Shown piece after piece: positions 38,518-48,018 of a DNA stretch of 64,000 nucleotides. Under the pieces are notes generated by a model. That model was not told the DNA's origin, made no database searches, and saw nothing but the letters and a program-made list of their open reading frames with translations. The stretch lies in contig NZ_VTUU01000001.1 in NCBI RefSeq assembly GCF_008370345.1, positions 50,859-114,858 on the forward strand, in the 5' to 3' direction. Position 1 is the stretch's first letter. Each line of letters opens with the position of its first letter. Source of the DNA: Marinobacter salinexigens. Its GTDB lineage: Bacteria > Pseudomonadota > Gammaproteobacteria > Pseudomonadales > Oleiphilaceae. Made by a program: the position numbers and the translations under genes.

Positions 38518-39524
38518 ATGAGTCGGTCATTCTCGCGCTGACGGCCGGTGAGCCTGCCGGTATCGGGCCGGAACTGTGCCTGCAGTTAGCGCAGGAAGAC
38601 CGGGGCGTGGGCGTTGTCGTGGTAGCCAGCAAGGCCCTTCTGCAGGCTCGTGCCGATCAGTTGAAGCTGGATGTGGCTCTGAGTGACTGGGCGCCGGGGC
38701 AACCGGTGGCAACCGGGAAGAGGCAGCTCAGTGTTCTTCATGTGGACGGCTGCGCCAGCTACCATGCGGGTGTTCTGGATGCCCAGAACAGCGCCTATGT
38801 GCTGGATACCCTGACCGTGGCAGCCCGGGGCTGCCTGGCCGGGGATTTTGATGGCATGGTTACCGCGCCTGTCCACAAGGGCATCATCAATGACGCCGGC
38901 ATTGCTTTCAGTGGGCACACGGAGTTCCTGCAGGAATTGTGTGGTGTGGAGCGGGTTGTGATGATGCTGGCCACGGAAGAACTCCGGGTTGCCCTGGTGA
39001 CTACTCACTTACCGTTGAAAGACGTGTCTGCGGCGATTACGTCAGAACGGCTCTCGCAGGTCAGTCGTATTCTGGATGCCGATCTGAAAACCTTCTTTGG
39101 CATTGAACAGCCCCGGATACTGGTGGCTGGTCTGAATCCCCATGCCGGCGAAGGTGGACATCTGGGCCGGGAAGAGATTGAGGTGATTGAGCCTGCCCTC
39201 GAGAAACTCCGGAGCGAAGGGCTAAGCCTTATCGGCCCGCTACCGGCGGATACCCTGTTTACGCCACACTGGCTGGATCAGGCCGATGCTGCACTGGCGA
39301 TGTACCATGACCAGGGGCTGCCAGTATTGAAATTTCAGGGCTTTGGCCGCGCAGTCAACATTACCCTTGGCCTGCCGATCGTGCGCACATCCGTGGATCA
39401 CGGGACCGCACTGGATCTGGCCGGAACCGGCAAGGCCGATGCCGGCAGCCTGCATACTGCGATCCGCGTTGGTGCCAGCATGGCCCGGTGCGGGAAAGCC
39501 GCTATTAAAGAGAATCAGCTGTGA
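38514..39524 (+). CDS. pdxA: 4-hydroxythreonine-4-phosphate dehydrogenase
   Basis: This 336-residue enzyme begins [20 protein letters not shown] and has [27 protein letters not shown] (metal His), [16 protein letters not shown], and [17 protein letters not shown]. These are all PdxA signatures. It oxidises 4-phosphohydroxy-threonine with NAD in pyridoxal phosphate synthesis. The start overlaps the surA stop by 4 bases and its own stop overlaps the rsmA start, forming a coupled surA-pdxA-rsmA-apaH unit. Confidence 0.95.
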   Translation: MNESVILALTAGEPAGIGPELCLQLAQEDRGVGVVVVASKALLQARADQLKLDVALSDWAPGQPVATGKRQLSVLHVDGCASYHAGVLDAQNSAYVLDTLTVAARGCLAGDFDGMVTAPVHKGIINDAGIAFSGHTEFLQELCGVERVVMMLATEELRVALVTTHLPLKDVSAAITSERLSQVSRILDADLKTFFGIEQPRILVAGLNPHAGEGGHLGREEIEVIEPALEKLRSEGLSLIGPLPADTLFTPHWLDQADAALAMYHDQGLPVLKFQGFGRAVNITLGLPIVRTSVDHGTALDLAGTGKADAGSLHTAIRVGASMARCGKAAIKENQL

Positions 39525-40354
39525 GTAACAAACACGGACATCAGGCCAGAAAGCGTTTCGGCCAGAACTTCCTGCACGATCCGGGTGTTATCGAAAAAAT
39601 CGTTCGATCTATTAACCCTAAGCCGGACGAGACCATCGTTGAGATCGGTCCGGGGCTTGGCGCTCTGACGGAAGAAATTCTGGCGGTTAACCCCCGATTG
39701 CAGGTGGTCGAACTGGACCGGGACCTAATCCCGGTGTTGCGAACCAAGTTCTTCAACTATCCGGAGTTCGAGATTCACGAGGCTGACGCTCTCAAGTTCG
39801 ATTTCGCCAGTCTGGTTCAGAACGGCAAGCCGCTGAGAATCATCGGTAACCTGCCTTACAACATCTCGACACCGCTGATCTTTCACCTGCTCGAACAGGC
39901 CGGGGTGGTGAAAGACATGCATTTCATGCTGCAAAAAGAAGTGGTACAGAGGCTGGCGGCGGTTGCCGGCGATAACCATTATGGCCGCCTTGGTATCATG
40001 GCCCAGTACTTCTGCAAGGTTCAACCGTTGTTCGAAGTCGGTCCCGGTGCTTTCAGGCCTGCCCCCAAAGTGGACTCAGCGATTGTTCGCCTGGTACCCC
40101 ATGAAACGCTGCCGTATCCTGCCAAGGATCTGGGCACGTTGCAGGCCGTGGTGAGAACAGCCTTCAATGCCCGGAGAAAAACCCTGCGCAAGGCTTTGGC
40201 CGGCATGGTCAGCGTAGAACAGCTGCAGTCCCTGGGGATCAATGATGGTCTGCGCCCGGAAAATCTCAGCCTGGCGGAGTTTGTGCAGATCGCAGATCTC
40301 GTTTTTGACAGTAAGCCTGCAGAGCAGAGTGGGCAAGAGGTAAGTGATGACTGA
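39521..40354 (+). CDS. rsmA: 16S rRNA dimethyladenosine transferase
   Basis: This 277-residue methyltransferase (also called KsgA) starts with a GTG embedded in the pdxA stop. [32 protein letters not shown] (SAM loop), [25 protein letters not shown] (the NLPY catalytic motif) and [16 protein letters not shown] are all present. It dimethylates A1518 and A1519 in the small-subunit rRNA. In E. coli and Pseudomonas apaG follows; here apaH follows directly with an 8-bp overlap. Confidence 0.95.
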   Translation: MSNKHGHQARKRFGQNFLHDPGVIEKIVRSINPKPDETIVEIGPGLGALTEEILAVNPRLQVVELDRDLIPVLRTKFFNYPEFEIHEADALKFDFASLVQNGKPLRIIGNLPYNISTPLIFHLLEQAGVVKDMHFMLQKEVVQRLAAVAGDNHYGRLGIMAQYFCKVQPLFEVGPGAFRPAPKVDSAIVRLVPHETLPYPAKDLGTLQAVVRTAFNARRKTLRKALAGMVSVEQLQSLGINDGLRPENLSLAEFVQIADLVFDSKPAEQSGQEVSDD

Positions 40355-41147
40355 CTACGCCATTGGCGATATTCAGGGTTGTTACGATCGTTTGCGGGAG
40401 GTTCTGCACCGGGTCGCTTTTTCACCGTCCCGGGACCGGCTCTGGGTGGCTGGTGATCTGATTAACCGTGGGCCATCGTCGCTGGAGACCCTGCGTTACC
40501 TTTCAGGGCTTGGCAGTTCTGCGGTGGTCGTTCTTGGGAATCACGATCTGCACCTGCTGGCAGTAGCGCTGGGCGGTCACCAGCCGCGCAAGAAAGATAC
40601 CCTTTCGGAAATACTCGACGCGCCGGACCATAATCAGTTGATCGACTGGCTTCGCCAGCAAAATCTGTGTGTTCACGATAGTGATCGCAATCTGGTGATG
40701 GCCCATGCGGGTGTGCCTCATATCTGGGGTATCGAGCAGGCGGTTGCCTGTGCGCGAGAGGTTGAGGCGGTCATCCGTGGTGAGCATGCGGAAGAGTACT
40801 TCACCCAAATGTACGGTAACGAGCCACCCTGCTGGGATGATAGTCTATCGGGAATGGATCGGTGGCGGATCATCACCAACTATTTCACCCGTATGCGGTT
40901 CATTGCAGAGAACGGCACTCTTGAGCTGGCGACCAAGGAGGCGGCTGCGCACGCTCCGGGCGGTTTTGCGCCCTGGTTCGAGTTCCCGAGACGCGACGAT
41001 ACCCGGGTTATCTTCGGCCATTGGGCGGCGCTGGAAGGCCAGACCGGGGACGATCAGTTCATCGGCCTCGATACCGGCTGCGTCTGGGGTGGTGCATTGA
41101 CCATCATGAACCTGGATACCGGGGAAAAGATTCACTGTGACTGCTGA
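40347..41147 (+). CDS. apaH: Bis(5'-nucleosyl)-tetraphosphatase, symmetrical
   Basis: This 266-residue metallophosphatase starts at the ATG at 40347, which has AGAGG 6 bases upstream; a GTG at 40344 adds one residue. The PPP-family motifs are in order: [46 protein letters not shown], and a late HWAALEGQ. It splits Ap4A to two ADP, and in current work also removes Np4 caps from RNA. It overlaps the rsmA 3' end by 8 bases, with apaG absent from its usual place. Confidence 0.95.
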   Translation: MTDYAIGDIQGCYDRLREVLHRVAFSPSRDRLWVAGDLINRGPSSLETLRYLSGLGSSAVVVLGNHDLHLLAVALGGHQPRKKDTLSEILDAPDHNQLIDWLRQQNLCVHDSDRNLVMAHAGVPHIWGIEQAVACAREVEAVIRGEHAEEYFTQMYGNEPPCWDDSLSGMDRWRIITNYFTRMRFIAENGTLELATKEAAAHAPGGFAPWFEFPRRDDTRVIFGHWAALEGQTGDDQFIGLDTGCVWGGALTIMNLDTGEKIHCDC

Positions 41148-41154
41148 AGGTTCT

Positions 41155-41523
41155 ATGCGCTGGCCAATCGTTGCCGGCGCCGTTCTGGGTTTGCTGGCGG
41201 TGATGGCAGGTGCATTCGGGGCCCATGGTTTACGGCAGGTCGTGGATAGCCGTGGGCTGGAGGTGTTTCAGACCGCCGTCACTTATCAGATGTATCACGC
41301 CATCGGCTTGATTCTGCTCGGGATTCTCTCGGCAGTCGGGTTGCGCCGTCGGATACTGAGTATGGCAGCGGGATTTTTCCTGGCAGGAATTGTCCTGTTT
41401 TCAGGTAGTCTCTACCTGCTCGTACTTACCGACATCCGGTGGGTTGGTCCGGTAACCCCTCTGGGTGGATTGTGCTTTATGGTTGGGTGGGTACTTGTAG
41501 CGGTGGCCGCCCTGCGCCGTTGA
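41155..41523 (+). CDS. DUF423 family membrane protein (YgdD-like)
   Basis: This protein of about 122 residues has four hydrophobic helices and the typical DUF423 pattern: GAVLGLLAVMAGAFGAHGLR near the start, YQMYHAIGLILLG in the middle, and VTPLGGLCFMVGWVLVAVAA at the end. ATG 41155 with AAGG just upstream is preferred; a GTG at 41137 inside apaH is in frame. It sits in the inner membrane; no biochemical function is established. Confidence 0.83.
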   Translation: MRWPIVAGAVLGLLAVMAGAFGAHGLRQVVDSRGLEVFQTAVTYQMYHAIGLILLGILSAVGLRRRILSMAAGFFLAGIVLFSGSLYLLVLTDIRWVGPVTPLGGLCFMVGWVLVAVAALRR

Positions 41524-41575
41524 TCTGTGGCAAGAGCGGGTCACGGCAATTCGATATCAAGAGGTGTAAACGTAA

Positions 41576-41776
41576 ATGCAGGTTCAGGTAAATGGTGAGG
41601 CCATGGAGCTACCTTCCGGAGCGACCGTGACCACACTGATCGACCAGATGGCCCTGGCGGGCAAACGACTGGCAGTCGAAGTAAACGAAGATATTGTTCC
41701 GCGCAGCCAACATCCGGGATTCGCGCTGAATGAGGGCGATCGGGTGGAAGTCGTACATGCCATTGGTGGCGGTTGA
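41576..41776 (+). CDS. thiS: Sulfur carrier protein ThiS
   Basis: This 66-residue ubiquitin-like protein ends in AIGGG, giving the C-terminal Gly-Gly that is adenylated and thiocarboxylated. MQVQVNGEAMELPSGATV and GDRVEVVHAIGG are family hallmarks. It donates sulfur to ThiG for the thiazole ring of thiamine. It lies 83 bp before thiG. The 52-bp gap upstream is too short for a TPP riboswitch. Confidence 0.93.
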   Translation: MQVQVNGEAMELPSGATVTTLIDQMALAGKRLAVEVNEDIVPRSQHPGFALNEGDRVEVVHAIGGG

Positions 41777-41858
41777 TCCCATCCGGCAATAAACCCCGGC
41801 ACCCATACATCCATCGCAACTTTTCAACACATCGATTCAACTTAACTTCAGGAAAGAC

Positions 41859-42668
41859 ATGAGCGAGACTTCCGAGATCCAGCTTCCCGTAGACAAACCC
41901 CTCGAAATTGCTGGCCGCGTTTATCAGTCGCGGCTATTGGTCGGCACCGGAAAGTACCGTGACATGATGGAGACCGGTCATGCCATTGAGGCCAGTGGCG
42001 CGGAAATCGTGACGGTTGCGGTGCGCAGAACGAACCTGGGGCAGAATCCGGACGAGCCGAACCTGCTGGACGTGATCTCTCCTGAAACATACACCATCCT
42101 GCCCAATACCGCCGGCTGCTACACCGCGAAAGATGCCGTGCGCACCTGCAGGCTGGCCCGGGAACTGCTGGACGGTCACGACCTGGTGAAACTGGAAGTT
42201 CTCGGAGAAGAGAAGACCCTGTATCCGAACATGACGGAAACCCTTGCGGCTGCGGAAGAGTTGATCAAGGACGGCTTCAAGATCATGGTGTACTGCTCGG
42301 ATGATCCTCTGCTCGCTAAACGCCTGGAAGAAATGGGATGTGTTGCGATCATGCCGCTGGGCGCGCCAATTGGTTCCGGTCTTGGTATCCAGAACCGTTA
42401 TAACATTCGCCTGATCGTGGAGAATGCTAACGTACCGGTTCTGGTTGATGCCGGAGTGGGTACCGCCTCCGACGCCACCATTGCGATGGAACTGGGGTGT
42501 GACGGCGTGTTGATGAACACAGCTATTGCCCAGGCTAAAGATCCCATCCGGATGGCCAACGCCATGCGTCTGGGTATCGAAGCAGGCCGTGAGTCCTATC
42601 TTGCGGGCCGTATGCCGAAGAAACTCTACGCCAGCGCCTCTTCTCCCATTGATGGCACCTTTTTCTGA
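41859..42668 (+). CDS. thiG: Thiazole synthase
   Basis: This 269-residue TIM barrel has [48 protein letters not shown], and [16 protein letters not shown], with the Schiff-base Lys in [27 protein letters not shown] is the phosphate site. It condenses dehydroglycine, deoxyxylulose-5-P and ThiS thiocarboxylate. AGGAAAG precedes the ATG. In Pseudomonas trmB follows thiG; here slmA follows. Confidence 0.95.
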   Translation: MSETSEIQLPVDKPLEIAGRVYQSRLLVGTGKYRDMMETGHAIEASGAEIVTVAVRRTNLGQNPDEPNLLDVISPETYTILPNTAGCYTAKDAVRTCRLARELLDGHDLVKLEVLGEEKTLYPNMTETLAAAEELIKDGFKIMVYCSDDPLLAKRLEEMGCVAIMPLGAPIGSGLGIQNRYNIRLIVENANVPVLVDAGVGTASDATIAMELGCDGVLMNTAIAQAKDPIRMANAMRLGIEAGRESYLAGRMPKKLYASASSPIDGTFF

Positions 42669-42756
42669 TCTCGGGCACAATCCCGGGAAGCAATAAGCGA
42701 GGGCCGGCACCAAATGACTGGCCCCGATAACGACTAATCAGCGCTGTACTTCCACC

Positions 42757-43344
42757 ATGACCGACCAGAAACCCAGTCGCCGTGAGGCGATTCTCCATGC
42801 TTTGGTGGCCCTGCTGGAGCAGGACCCCGGTGCCCGAATCACTACGGCTGGCCTGGCCAGATCCGTTGGCGTTACCGAAGCTGCCCTGTATCGGCATTTT
42901 CCCAGTAAGCGGAAAATGTTCGAAGCTCTTATCGAATTTGCGGAAGATGCGGTGTTCACCCGCTGCCAGGTCATCCTGCAGGAGCAGGAAGACGTTCGTA
43001 CCCGCCTGCAGCAACTCGTCAATCTGGTATTGGTGTTCTCCGAGCGTAATCCCGGTTTGTGTTGTGTGTTGACCGGCGACGCGTTGATGGGTGAGAACGA
43101 AGCCCTGCGAAAGCGGGCGTCCCAGTTCTTCGAGCGCCTGGAAACCCAGATCCGCCAAACTTTGAAAGAAGGCGAAATACGCCAGGGCTTACGTCCCCGA
43201 ACCAGTGCCGCGCGGGGTTCTGACTTCGTAATGGTGTTCGTCGAGGGGCGTATTCAGCGATTTGTCCGTTCGTCGTTCTCCCGTTTGCCGTCTTCGGAGT
43301 TTGACGAAAGCTGGGGGCTGGTTGCTGAGGCTGTTTGGGGTTGA
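42757..43344 (+). CDS. slmA: Nucleoid occlusion factor SlmA (TetR family)
   Basis: This 195-residue TetR-fold protein has ITTAGLARSVGVTEAALYRHF and PSKRKMFEALIEFAED in the DNA-binding domain. The C-terminal part (FSERNPGLCCVLTGDALMGE, FFERLETQIRQTL, FVRSSFSR) aligns by eye with E. coli SlmA throughout. SlmA binds chromosomal sites and blocks FtsZ ring assembly over the nucleoid. The SlmA consensus GTGAGTACTCAC was not noticed in the surrounding gaps. Confidence 0.88.
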   Translation: MTDQKPSRREAILHALVALLEQDPGARITTAGLARSVGVTEAALYRHFPSKRKMFEALIEFAEDAVFTRCQVILQEQEDVRTRLQQLVNLVLVFSERNPGLCCVLTGDALMGENEALRKRASQFFERLETQIRQTLKEGEIRQGLRPRTSAARGSDFVMVFVEGRIQRFVRSSFSRLPSSEFDESWGLVAEAVWG

Positions 43345-43389
43345 ATCAGGTAGTTTACCTCGGATTCTAGCCTGACACTGCCGGAGTTT

Positions 43390-43499
43390 GGCTGTGTCGG
43401 AAAGGACTTTTCCGGAACCGCTACAAGCACGTCCATGTGCGCTTGGCTCCGGCCATCCCTGGCCTCCGACATTCCGGAAAAGCCCTTCCCGACACAGCC
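43390..43499 (-). repeat. 110-bp structured repeat element, copy B (slmA / phosphatase convergent gap)
   Basis: Arms at 43390-43417 and 43472-43499 form a 28-bp inverted repeat with two mismatches. Read on the minus strand, both mismatches become G-U pairs. The centre, read on the minus strand, has the same order as copy A: TGTC, a hairpin GGCCAGGGATGGCC, GAG, CAAGC, a second hairpin exposing ACATGGACGT, then GCGG. Total length equals copy A. It lies between the convergent slmA and inositol-phosphatase-like genes. The rest of this 292-bp gap shows nothing recognisable. Confidence 0.85.
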
Positions 43500-43636
43500 T
43501 TTCCAGCTTCTCGATATTCGCTAGCAAAAAAGAATTCCAAACAAACTTCCCGATTCGGATGGTTCAATTCAGCGGCCTGTTGCAGCCCCCACAACTTAAG
43601 GGCTTGGGACAGGAACCTAACCGGCAACTCGGAGAT

Positions 43637-44461
43637 TTACTTATACCCGGACGCGGACCGCAGAATTGAGCGGATGGGCTCCCAGATAGCCGGTGCTGAA
43701 ATCAAGATGTCCCGTCCCCATAGATCGGCCGGATAGCCTTCGGGCACTTCGCCGAAATGCCCTGCTGTGGCGCCGGCCTCCAGGGCAATCAACCTGGCGG
43801 CTGCGAAGTCCCAGGGGCTGACATTTTCGTAGTAGATATCCAGGCGACCGCAGGCAACCCAGCATATATCCAGTGCGGCAGAGCCGATGCGCCTCAGATC
43901 CCGGCACTGGTGAATCATTGCATCCAGGCGGCTGACCAGCGGCTCCAGATTGTCCTTTGTATAGGGAAAGCCGGTGGCGAACAGGGACTCGCGGGGCACG
44001 GTTGCGCCACTGTGTTTGATCACTTCGCCATTGAGGGTTGCGCCTTCGCCGCGGGTTGCCCGGAACGTTTCGCCGGGGAAGGGGGCGTGAACCACCCCGG
44101 CCTGCACGCGGCCTTTCTCGGCATAGGCAATGGAAACCGCGACCGCAGGGTGTCCGTAGGCATAGTTAACGGTGCCATCAATGGGATCAACAATCCACAG
44201 AGGCGTATCCAGATTCTCGGCCTGGCTGAGATCCGGCATGGTTTCCTCTGACAGGATGCGGTGCCCGGGGAAGCGCTGGCGGATAGCTCCAGTGATGAAT
44301 TCGTCAGCCATCACGTCTGCGTGGGTGACCAACTCAGTCTGTTTCTTGTAATCGGTGCGAAGAGTGTTCTGTTCGCGCTCCAGGCGAATCAACTCGCCGG
44401 CTTCATGGGCCAGGGATTCGGCAAAGTCGGTAATGTCGGCGAGAGAAACAGAATCAGACAT
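43637..44461 (-). CDS. Inositol monophosphatase family protein
   Basis: This 274-residue lithium-sensitive-type phosphatase fold has ILSEETMPD (metal Glu), LWIVDPIDGTVNYAYGHP (the DPIDGT signature), and SPWDFAAARLIALEAGA (the WDxAA motif). The family includes SuhB, CysQ and histidinol phosphatase; the sequence alone does not fix the substrate. It lies on the minus strand with a 54-bp gap after the aminotransferase gene. Probably a cytoplasmic sugar-phosphate or inositol-phosphate phosphatase. Confidence 0.85.
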   Translation of the reverse strand: MSDSVSLADITDFAESLAHEAGELIRLEREQNTLRTDYKKQTELVTHADVMADEFITGAIRQRFPGHRILSEETMPDLSQAENLDTPLWIVDPIDGTVNYAYGHPAVAVSIAYAEKGRVQAGVVHAPFPGETFRATRGEGATLNGEVIKHSGATVPRESLFATGFPYTKDNLEPLVSRLDAMIHQCRDLRRIGSAALDICWVACGRLDIYYENVSPWDFAAARLIALEAGATAGHFGEVPEGYPADLWGRDILISAPAIWEPIRSILRSASGYK

Positions 44462-44515
44462 GGCGCCCCCAAAGTCTCGAGAAATGAGTGAGGACGCCAG
44501 TCTAGCACGATGGTG

Positions 44516-45811
44516 TCAGAGGCTGTTCAGCCAGTGCTCCATCTTGTCCATGGCTTTCACCAGTCGCGGACAGGCCTGGATCACGAATTCATCGCCCAGA
44601 TCCTGCGCTGCATATTCACCGGCGGACAGTTTCAGCGCTTCGGTGCCGTCGAAGTCCACAAATGCCAGACGTGCGGCAAGGTGATCCGGTACGAAGCCGA
44701 AATCGCTGGCCGGCAGGATGGCAACGCCGGTGTTTTCAAGCAGAGCCTGACAGAACGCCTGGCTGGTCTTGATGTCTTTACGGTCCAGGCGGTCACGAAA
44801 TGCCGAGAAATCCGGGAACAGGTAGAACGCGCCCTGGGGCTTCTGGACAACCGCGCCCATCTCGCCAAGACGGCGATGGATATATTCACCAATGACCTTG
44901 AGTACCCGCCGTGAATGAATCAGGTAATCGTCAATATCCTCGCCGCCGTTGAACGCTGAAATCGCCGCATACTGGATCGGGGCGCTGGTGGACGTGAAGG
45001 TCTCACTGGCGATGATTGCCATCGCATCCAGCAGTGGCCGCAGTTCCGGTGGGAAAATGAACGAACCCAGACGCCAGCCTCCGGCGCCGGCCCATTTGCT
45101 GAGGCCGGTGCTGATGATTGTGCCTTCCGGGTAATAGCGGGCGATGGATTTATGCTGGCCCTCAAAGTGTACTTCGCCATAAATCTCATCCGACAGCAGG
45201 ATCAGTTTGTACTTGCGGGCCACGTTGGCAATGGCCAGCAGCTGATCGTCGGTGTAGGTGCAACCGGTCGGGTTGGACGGGTAGTTCAGAATCAGGATGC
45301 GCGGGCGGGTTGGGTCGTCCCGGCAGATAATGTCCAGCTCTTCCGCTGTGAGTTGCCAGTTGTTCGCAGCGTGGGTGGGCAACCAGTGCACGGAACGGCC
45401 GATGATCCTGGCTTGTGGTGCGTAGGAAACCCAGCTCGGTCGGGGGATCAGCAGGTCGCCGTAGTAGGCGAGCTGGAGGATAAACAGAAGCTCCTTGGAA
45501 CCGGGGCCGATCAGTACATCCTCCCAGGTGCAGCGGATACGCTGACTGCGGTTGATGTAGCCTGCAATAGACTCGCGGAGCCCTTTCAGGCCTTTTACCG
45601 GCAGGTAGTCTTTTTCATGGGCATGACTCTTCAGCGCTTCGACAACACGGTCGGGCACCGGGAATGGCGACTGCCCGAGGCCGAGTTTGATGATGTCTTT
45701 GCCTTCAGATTTGAGCTGGTTGCTCAACTCGTTGATGCGCAGTGTGGAAGAGGGCAGGATGCCCCGCACGTTCAGGTTGATCGCGTATCGATGATCGGAA
45801 TGTATGTCCAT
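44516..45811 (-). CDS. Pyridoxal-phosphate aminotransferase, class I/II
   Basis: This protein has 431 residues from the ATG at 45811. ILNYPSNPTGCTYTDDQL, LLSDEIYGEVHFEGQ (the Asp and Tyr that hold PLP), and ISTGLSKWAGAGGWRLGSF with the Schiff-base Lys in STGLSKWAG identify the fold. KLGLGQSPFPVPD lies at the N-terminus. The longer frame to 45937 adds a Pro-rich stretch unlike an enzyme start. The amino acid substrate is not predictable; aspartate- or aromatic-type activity is possible. Confidence 0.85.
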   Translation of the reverse strand: MDIHSDHRYAINLNVRGILPSSTLRINELSNQLKSEGKDIIKLGLGQSPFPVPDRVVEALKSHAHEKDYLPVKGLKGLRESIAGYINRSQRIRCTWEDVLIGPGSKELLFILQLAYYGDLLIPRPSWVSYAPQARIIGRSVHWLPTHAANNWQLTAEELDIICRDDPTRPRILILNYPSNPTGCTYTDDQLLAIANVARKYKLILLSDEIYGEVHFEGQHKSIARYYPEGTIISTGLSKWAGAGGWRLGSFIFPPELRPLLDAMAIIASETFTSTSAPIQYAAISAFNGGEDIDDYLIHSRRVLKVIGEYIHRRLGEMGAVVQKPQGAFYLFPDFSAFRDRLDRKDIKTSQAFCQALLENTGVAILPASDFGFVPDHLAARLAFVDFDGTEALKLSAGEYAAQDLGDEFVIQACPRLVKAMDKMEHWLNSL

Positions 45812-45971
45812 TGTCCCTGTCTGTTGGTTGGATGTGACTCCATCAGTATAGGGAACCCAAACATATCTGTGACGGGGTGGGGGATAGGGGATTGCCGAAT
45901 ATTTCCGGTCGACTTTAGTGGAAGGGCGCCAGGCCATGGCATTTTCCGCGCGGTGGCCTGGCGCAACGGAG

Positions 45972-47321
45972 TCAGTGGTTACGTACCCACACCTCGACCC
46001 GGCCGTTACGTTGTTGCCCGGAGTTTCCGCCGGCGGTTCCTACGGGCATGTACTGGCCGTAGCCGGTATAGGCCGCTTCGGGAATGCCGTGATCTTTAAG
46101 GGCTTTGCTGACAGACAGTGCCCGAAGCTCGGAAATCATCTGGGCACGGAGTTCGTTGCTCTGCTGGTCGGCAAAGCCGATCAATAGCAGCTCACCGGCG
46201 GTCAGGTGCTCCCTTGAGAGGTAGTCCGCCACCCGCTTCAAGTCCCGTTGGGCCTTGTTGTCGAGCTTGGTTCGCCCTTTCGAGAAGCGGAAATTGACCG
46301 TCAGGCGGCTGTAGTTTGCGGTAAGTCGCTGGAAGGACGCGGGGACGGAATCGTCGAAGTTGGGTTTGACGGCCATTGGATTCTGAGAAATGAAGCCGGA
46401 CCGGGAGACAATGGCCTGCCCCTCTTCGCTTTGCGCAAATTCCAGGAAGTCGGCGGCCATCTTTTGGGTTTTCTGGCCGGGGCTGTACATGAACAAACGC
46501 CGGGCCAGTGGGTAGTCTTCACTGGCAACGGTCAACTGTGTGGGTTTGAGGGCCGGTGCATTTCCGTCGGAGATAGCCAGCACCTTGCTGTCGCGGACCG
46601 AGGCCAGGCCGGCAAAACCGATGGCGGAAGCGTCCTGGCTGACGCTGTCAGACAGTTGGTCATTGGATTCAAAACGCTTTGCTGATGCATCCAGCTTGTA
46701 GGTTTTGCCCAGCACAAGGCTCTTGAAGGTGTCCCAGGTGCCGGAGCGATCATCACGGGCGTAGAGGTGAATCGGACTGTCGGAACCGCCTATCTCCGAC
46801 CAGTTGCGAATCTCGCCGGCAAAGATCTTGCCCAGGGTATCAATGCTCAGTTCGTTCACCGGGTTGGCGGGATGAACCAGTACGGCAAGGCCGTCAATAG
46901 CAATAACGTGTTCGCTGTCCGGCGCGGTAAGATCCGCCCGAGATTTCAAGGCTCCGATCTCGGAGTCTTTGGCAGGTCGGGATGATGCCCAGATGTCGGC
47001 GCGGTTTGCGGCCAATGCCTTGTACCCGGTACTTGAGCCGTGTGCGGCTACCAGGACCCGTACCGGCTTGCCGTTGGCGTTCGCCAGCAGGAGCTTTTCG
47101 TTTTCTTTGCCATTCGGGCGTTCGGTGACTTTGCCCGTCGCGGATTGCTGAAGGTAAGCCGTCATCAGCATGGGGGCCAGTCTGGCACCAATGGTGTTGG
47201 AACCGTGAATTTCTAGGTCATTTGCCTGGGCGCTCAGCGGTAAAGCCAGTATCAACGGGCTCAGTAGCGGCAATGCCAGGCGTCTTGCGGAGAGGCGCAG
47301 GTGAGACAGGAGGGTCAGCAT
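45972..47321 (-). CDS. PstS-like phosphate-binding protein fused to an OmpA domain
   Basis: This is a 449-residue secreted protein. The signal peptide ends near LSAQA. Residues 25-320 resemble PstS-type solute-binding proteins (LEIHGSNTIGARLAP, the NWSEIGGSDSPIHLYARDDRSG-like loop, here cited as ARDDRSGTWDTF). The last 115 residues are an OmpA-like peptidoglycan-binding domain (FRFSKGRTKLDNKAQ, LLLIGFADQQSNELRAQMIS, GYGQYMPVGTA, NGRVEVWV). The combination suggests a phosphate-binding protein tethered to the cell wall. No Pst permease genes are adjacent. A Pho-box-like site lies 44 bp upstream of the start. Confidence 0.82.
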   Translation of the reverse strand: MLTLLSHLRLSARRLALPLLSPLILALPLSAQANDLEIHGSNTIGARLAPMLMTAYLQQSATGKVTERPNGKENEKLLLANANGKPVRVLVAAHGSSTGYKALAANRADIWASSRPAKDSEIGALKSRADLTAPDSEHVIAIDGLAVLVHPANPVNELSIDTLGKIFAGEIRNWSEIGGSDSPIHLYARDDRSGTWDTFKSLVLGKTYKLDASAKRFESNDQLSDSVSQDASAIGFAGLASVRDSKVLAISDGNAPALKPTQLTVASEDYPLARRLFMYSPGQKTQKMAADFLEFAQSEEGQAIVSRSGFISQNPMAVKPNFDDSVPASFQRLTANYSRLTVNFRFSKGRTKLDNKAQRDLKRVADYLSREHLTAGELLLIGFADQQSNELRAQMISELRALSVSKALKDHGIPEAAYTGYGQYMPVGTAGGNSGQQRNGRVEVWVRNH

Positions 47322-47364
47322 TCGGAGTCCTTATTTCCGGGTGAATCTGGAAGGAGGTCAGAAT

Positions 47365-47382
47365 GCTACAGAATTGTGACAA
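47365..47382 (-). promoter_or_regulatory. Pho-box-like direct repeat upstream of the PstS-OmpA gene
   Basis: On the minus strand TTGTCAC-AATT-CTGTAGC gives two imperfect copies of the PhoB half-site CTGTCAT with the standard 4-base AT spacer. By eye 9 of the 14 half-site bases match. It ends 43 bases before the ATG. The phosphate-binding nature of the downstream gene supports it, but the match is moderate. Confidence 0.4.
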
Positions 47383-47423
47383 ACAGGTTTCAGCCCTGTA
47401 ACTGATTGTTTCGGGGCGGGGGT

Positions 47424-47735
47424 TCAGAAACGATGAGGGGCCAGCTCCATATGCAGAATACGCTGGCCCAGCATGATGACGCGGCCGGTATAACGCTCTT
47501 CACCGGTTGAGGTGAAATCAAACAGAAAGCGTCGCCATACCCGAATTTTTCCGTCCTGGTCCCGCTTGAACCAAACGCCGCGCAGATACACGGCGTCGTC
47601 CAGCAACATCACGTCCATGCTTTTACAGTACTGCCTTGCGGCCTGGAGGACGAAGTCCTTGATAGCCTTGGCCCGCCACCAGTACCAGACGACGGTCGCG
47701 GCCAGAAACAGCCAGAATAAAGTTCCAAGTGTCAC
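47424..47735 (-). CDS. DUF3301 family membrane protein
   Basis: This is a short protein with one N-terminal transmembrane helix (LGTLFWLFLAATVVWYWW) and a basic beta-rich tail. The tail reads YLRGVWFKRDQDGKIRVWRR, then FDFTSTGEERYTGR and a C-terminal LHMELAPHRF, the DUF3301 pattern. A GTG at 47735 gives 103 residues, the family's usual size. ATG 47819 (131 residues) and GTG 47855 are in frame but add sequence unlike the family. No function is established. Confidence 0.72.
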   Translation of the reverse strand: MTLGTLFWLFLAATVVWYWWRAKAIKDFVLQAARQYCKSMDVMLLDDAVYLRGVWFKRDQDGKIRVWRRFLFDFTSTGEERYTGRVIMLGQRILHMELAPHRF

Positions 47736-48018
47736 GGTGTTGGTTGTCTTTTGCGTCAAAGCCAGAATAGACCGCCAGACTACCCTATTGTGCCGGTTCG
47801 GGGAATTGCTGCTTGCCATCCCCGCTGCTTCCGGCGATGGAAATCGGTTTGTCACACAGCATCTGGAGAAAATGGCTGGTGAGCAGGCAGTGCTGTTGAT
47901 TGACCAGGATCAAAGCCGGGAGGAAAAGGTGCAGGTAGGTTCAGGCTTTGCAATATATGGCTAGGTGTAACCCGTATAGTGGACGAGTATTAGGAAATTT
48001 TGGATTTGCTGTACTGAT

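Noticed and set aside
41524..41575. Possible TPP riboswitch before thiS
   Set aside because: Only 52 bp separate it from the upstream gene and no THI-box sequence is visible.
43390..43499. Copy B as an ordinary bidirectional terminator between convergent genes
   Set aside because: The stem is far longer than a terminator, no T run follows on either strand, and the nested core matches the element in the trp operon.
45152..46099. 315-codon open frame on the plus strand
   Set aside because: It is antisense to the aminotransferase and the end of the PstS-OmpA gene, with no motif of its own.
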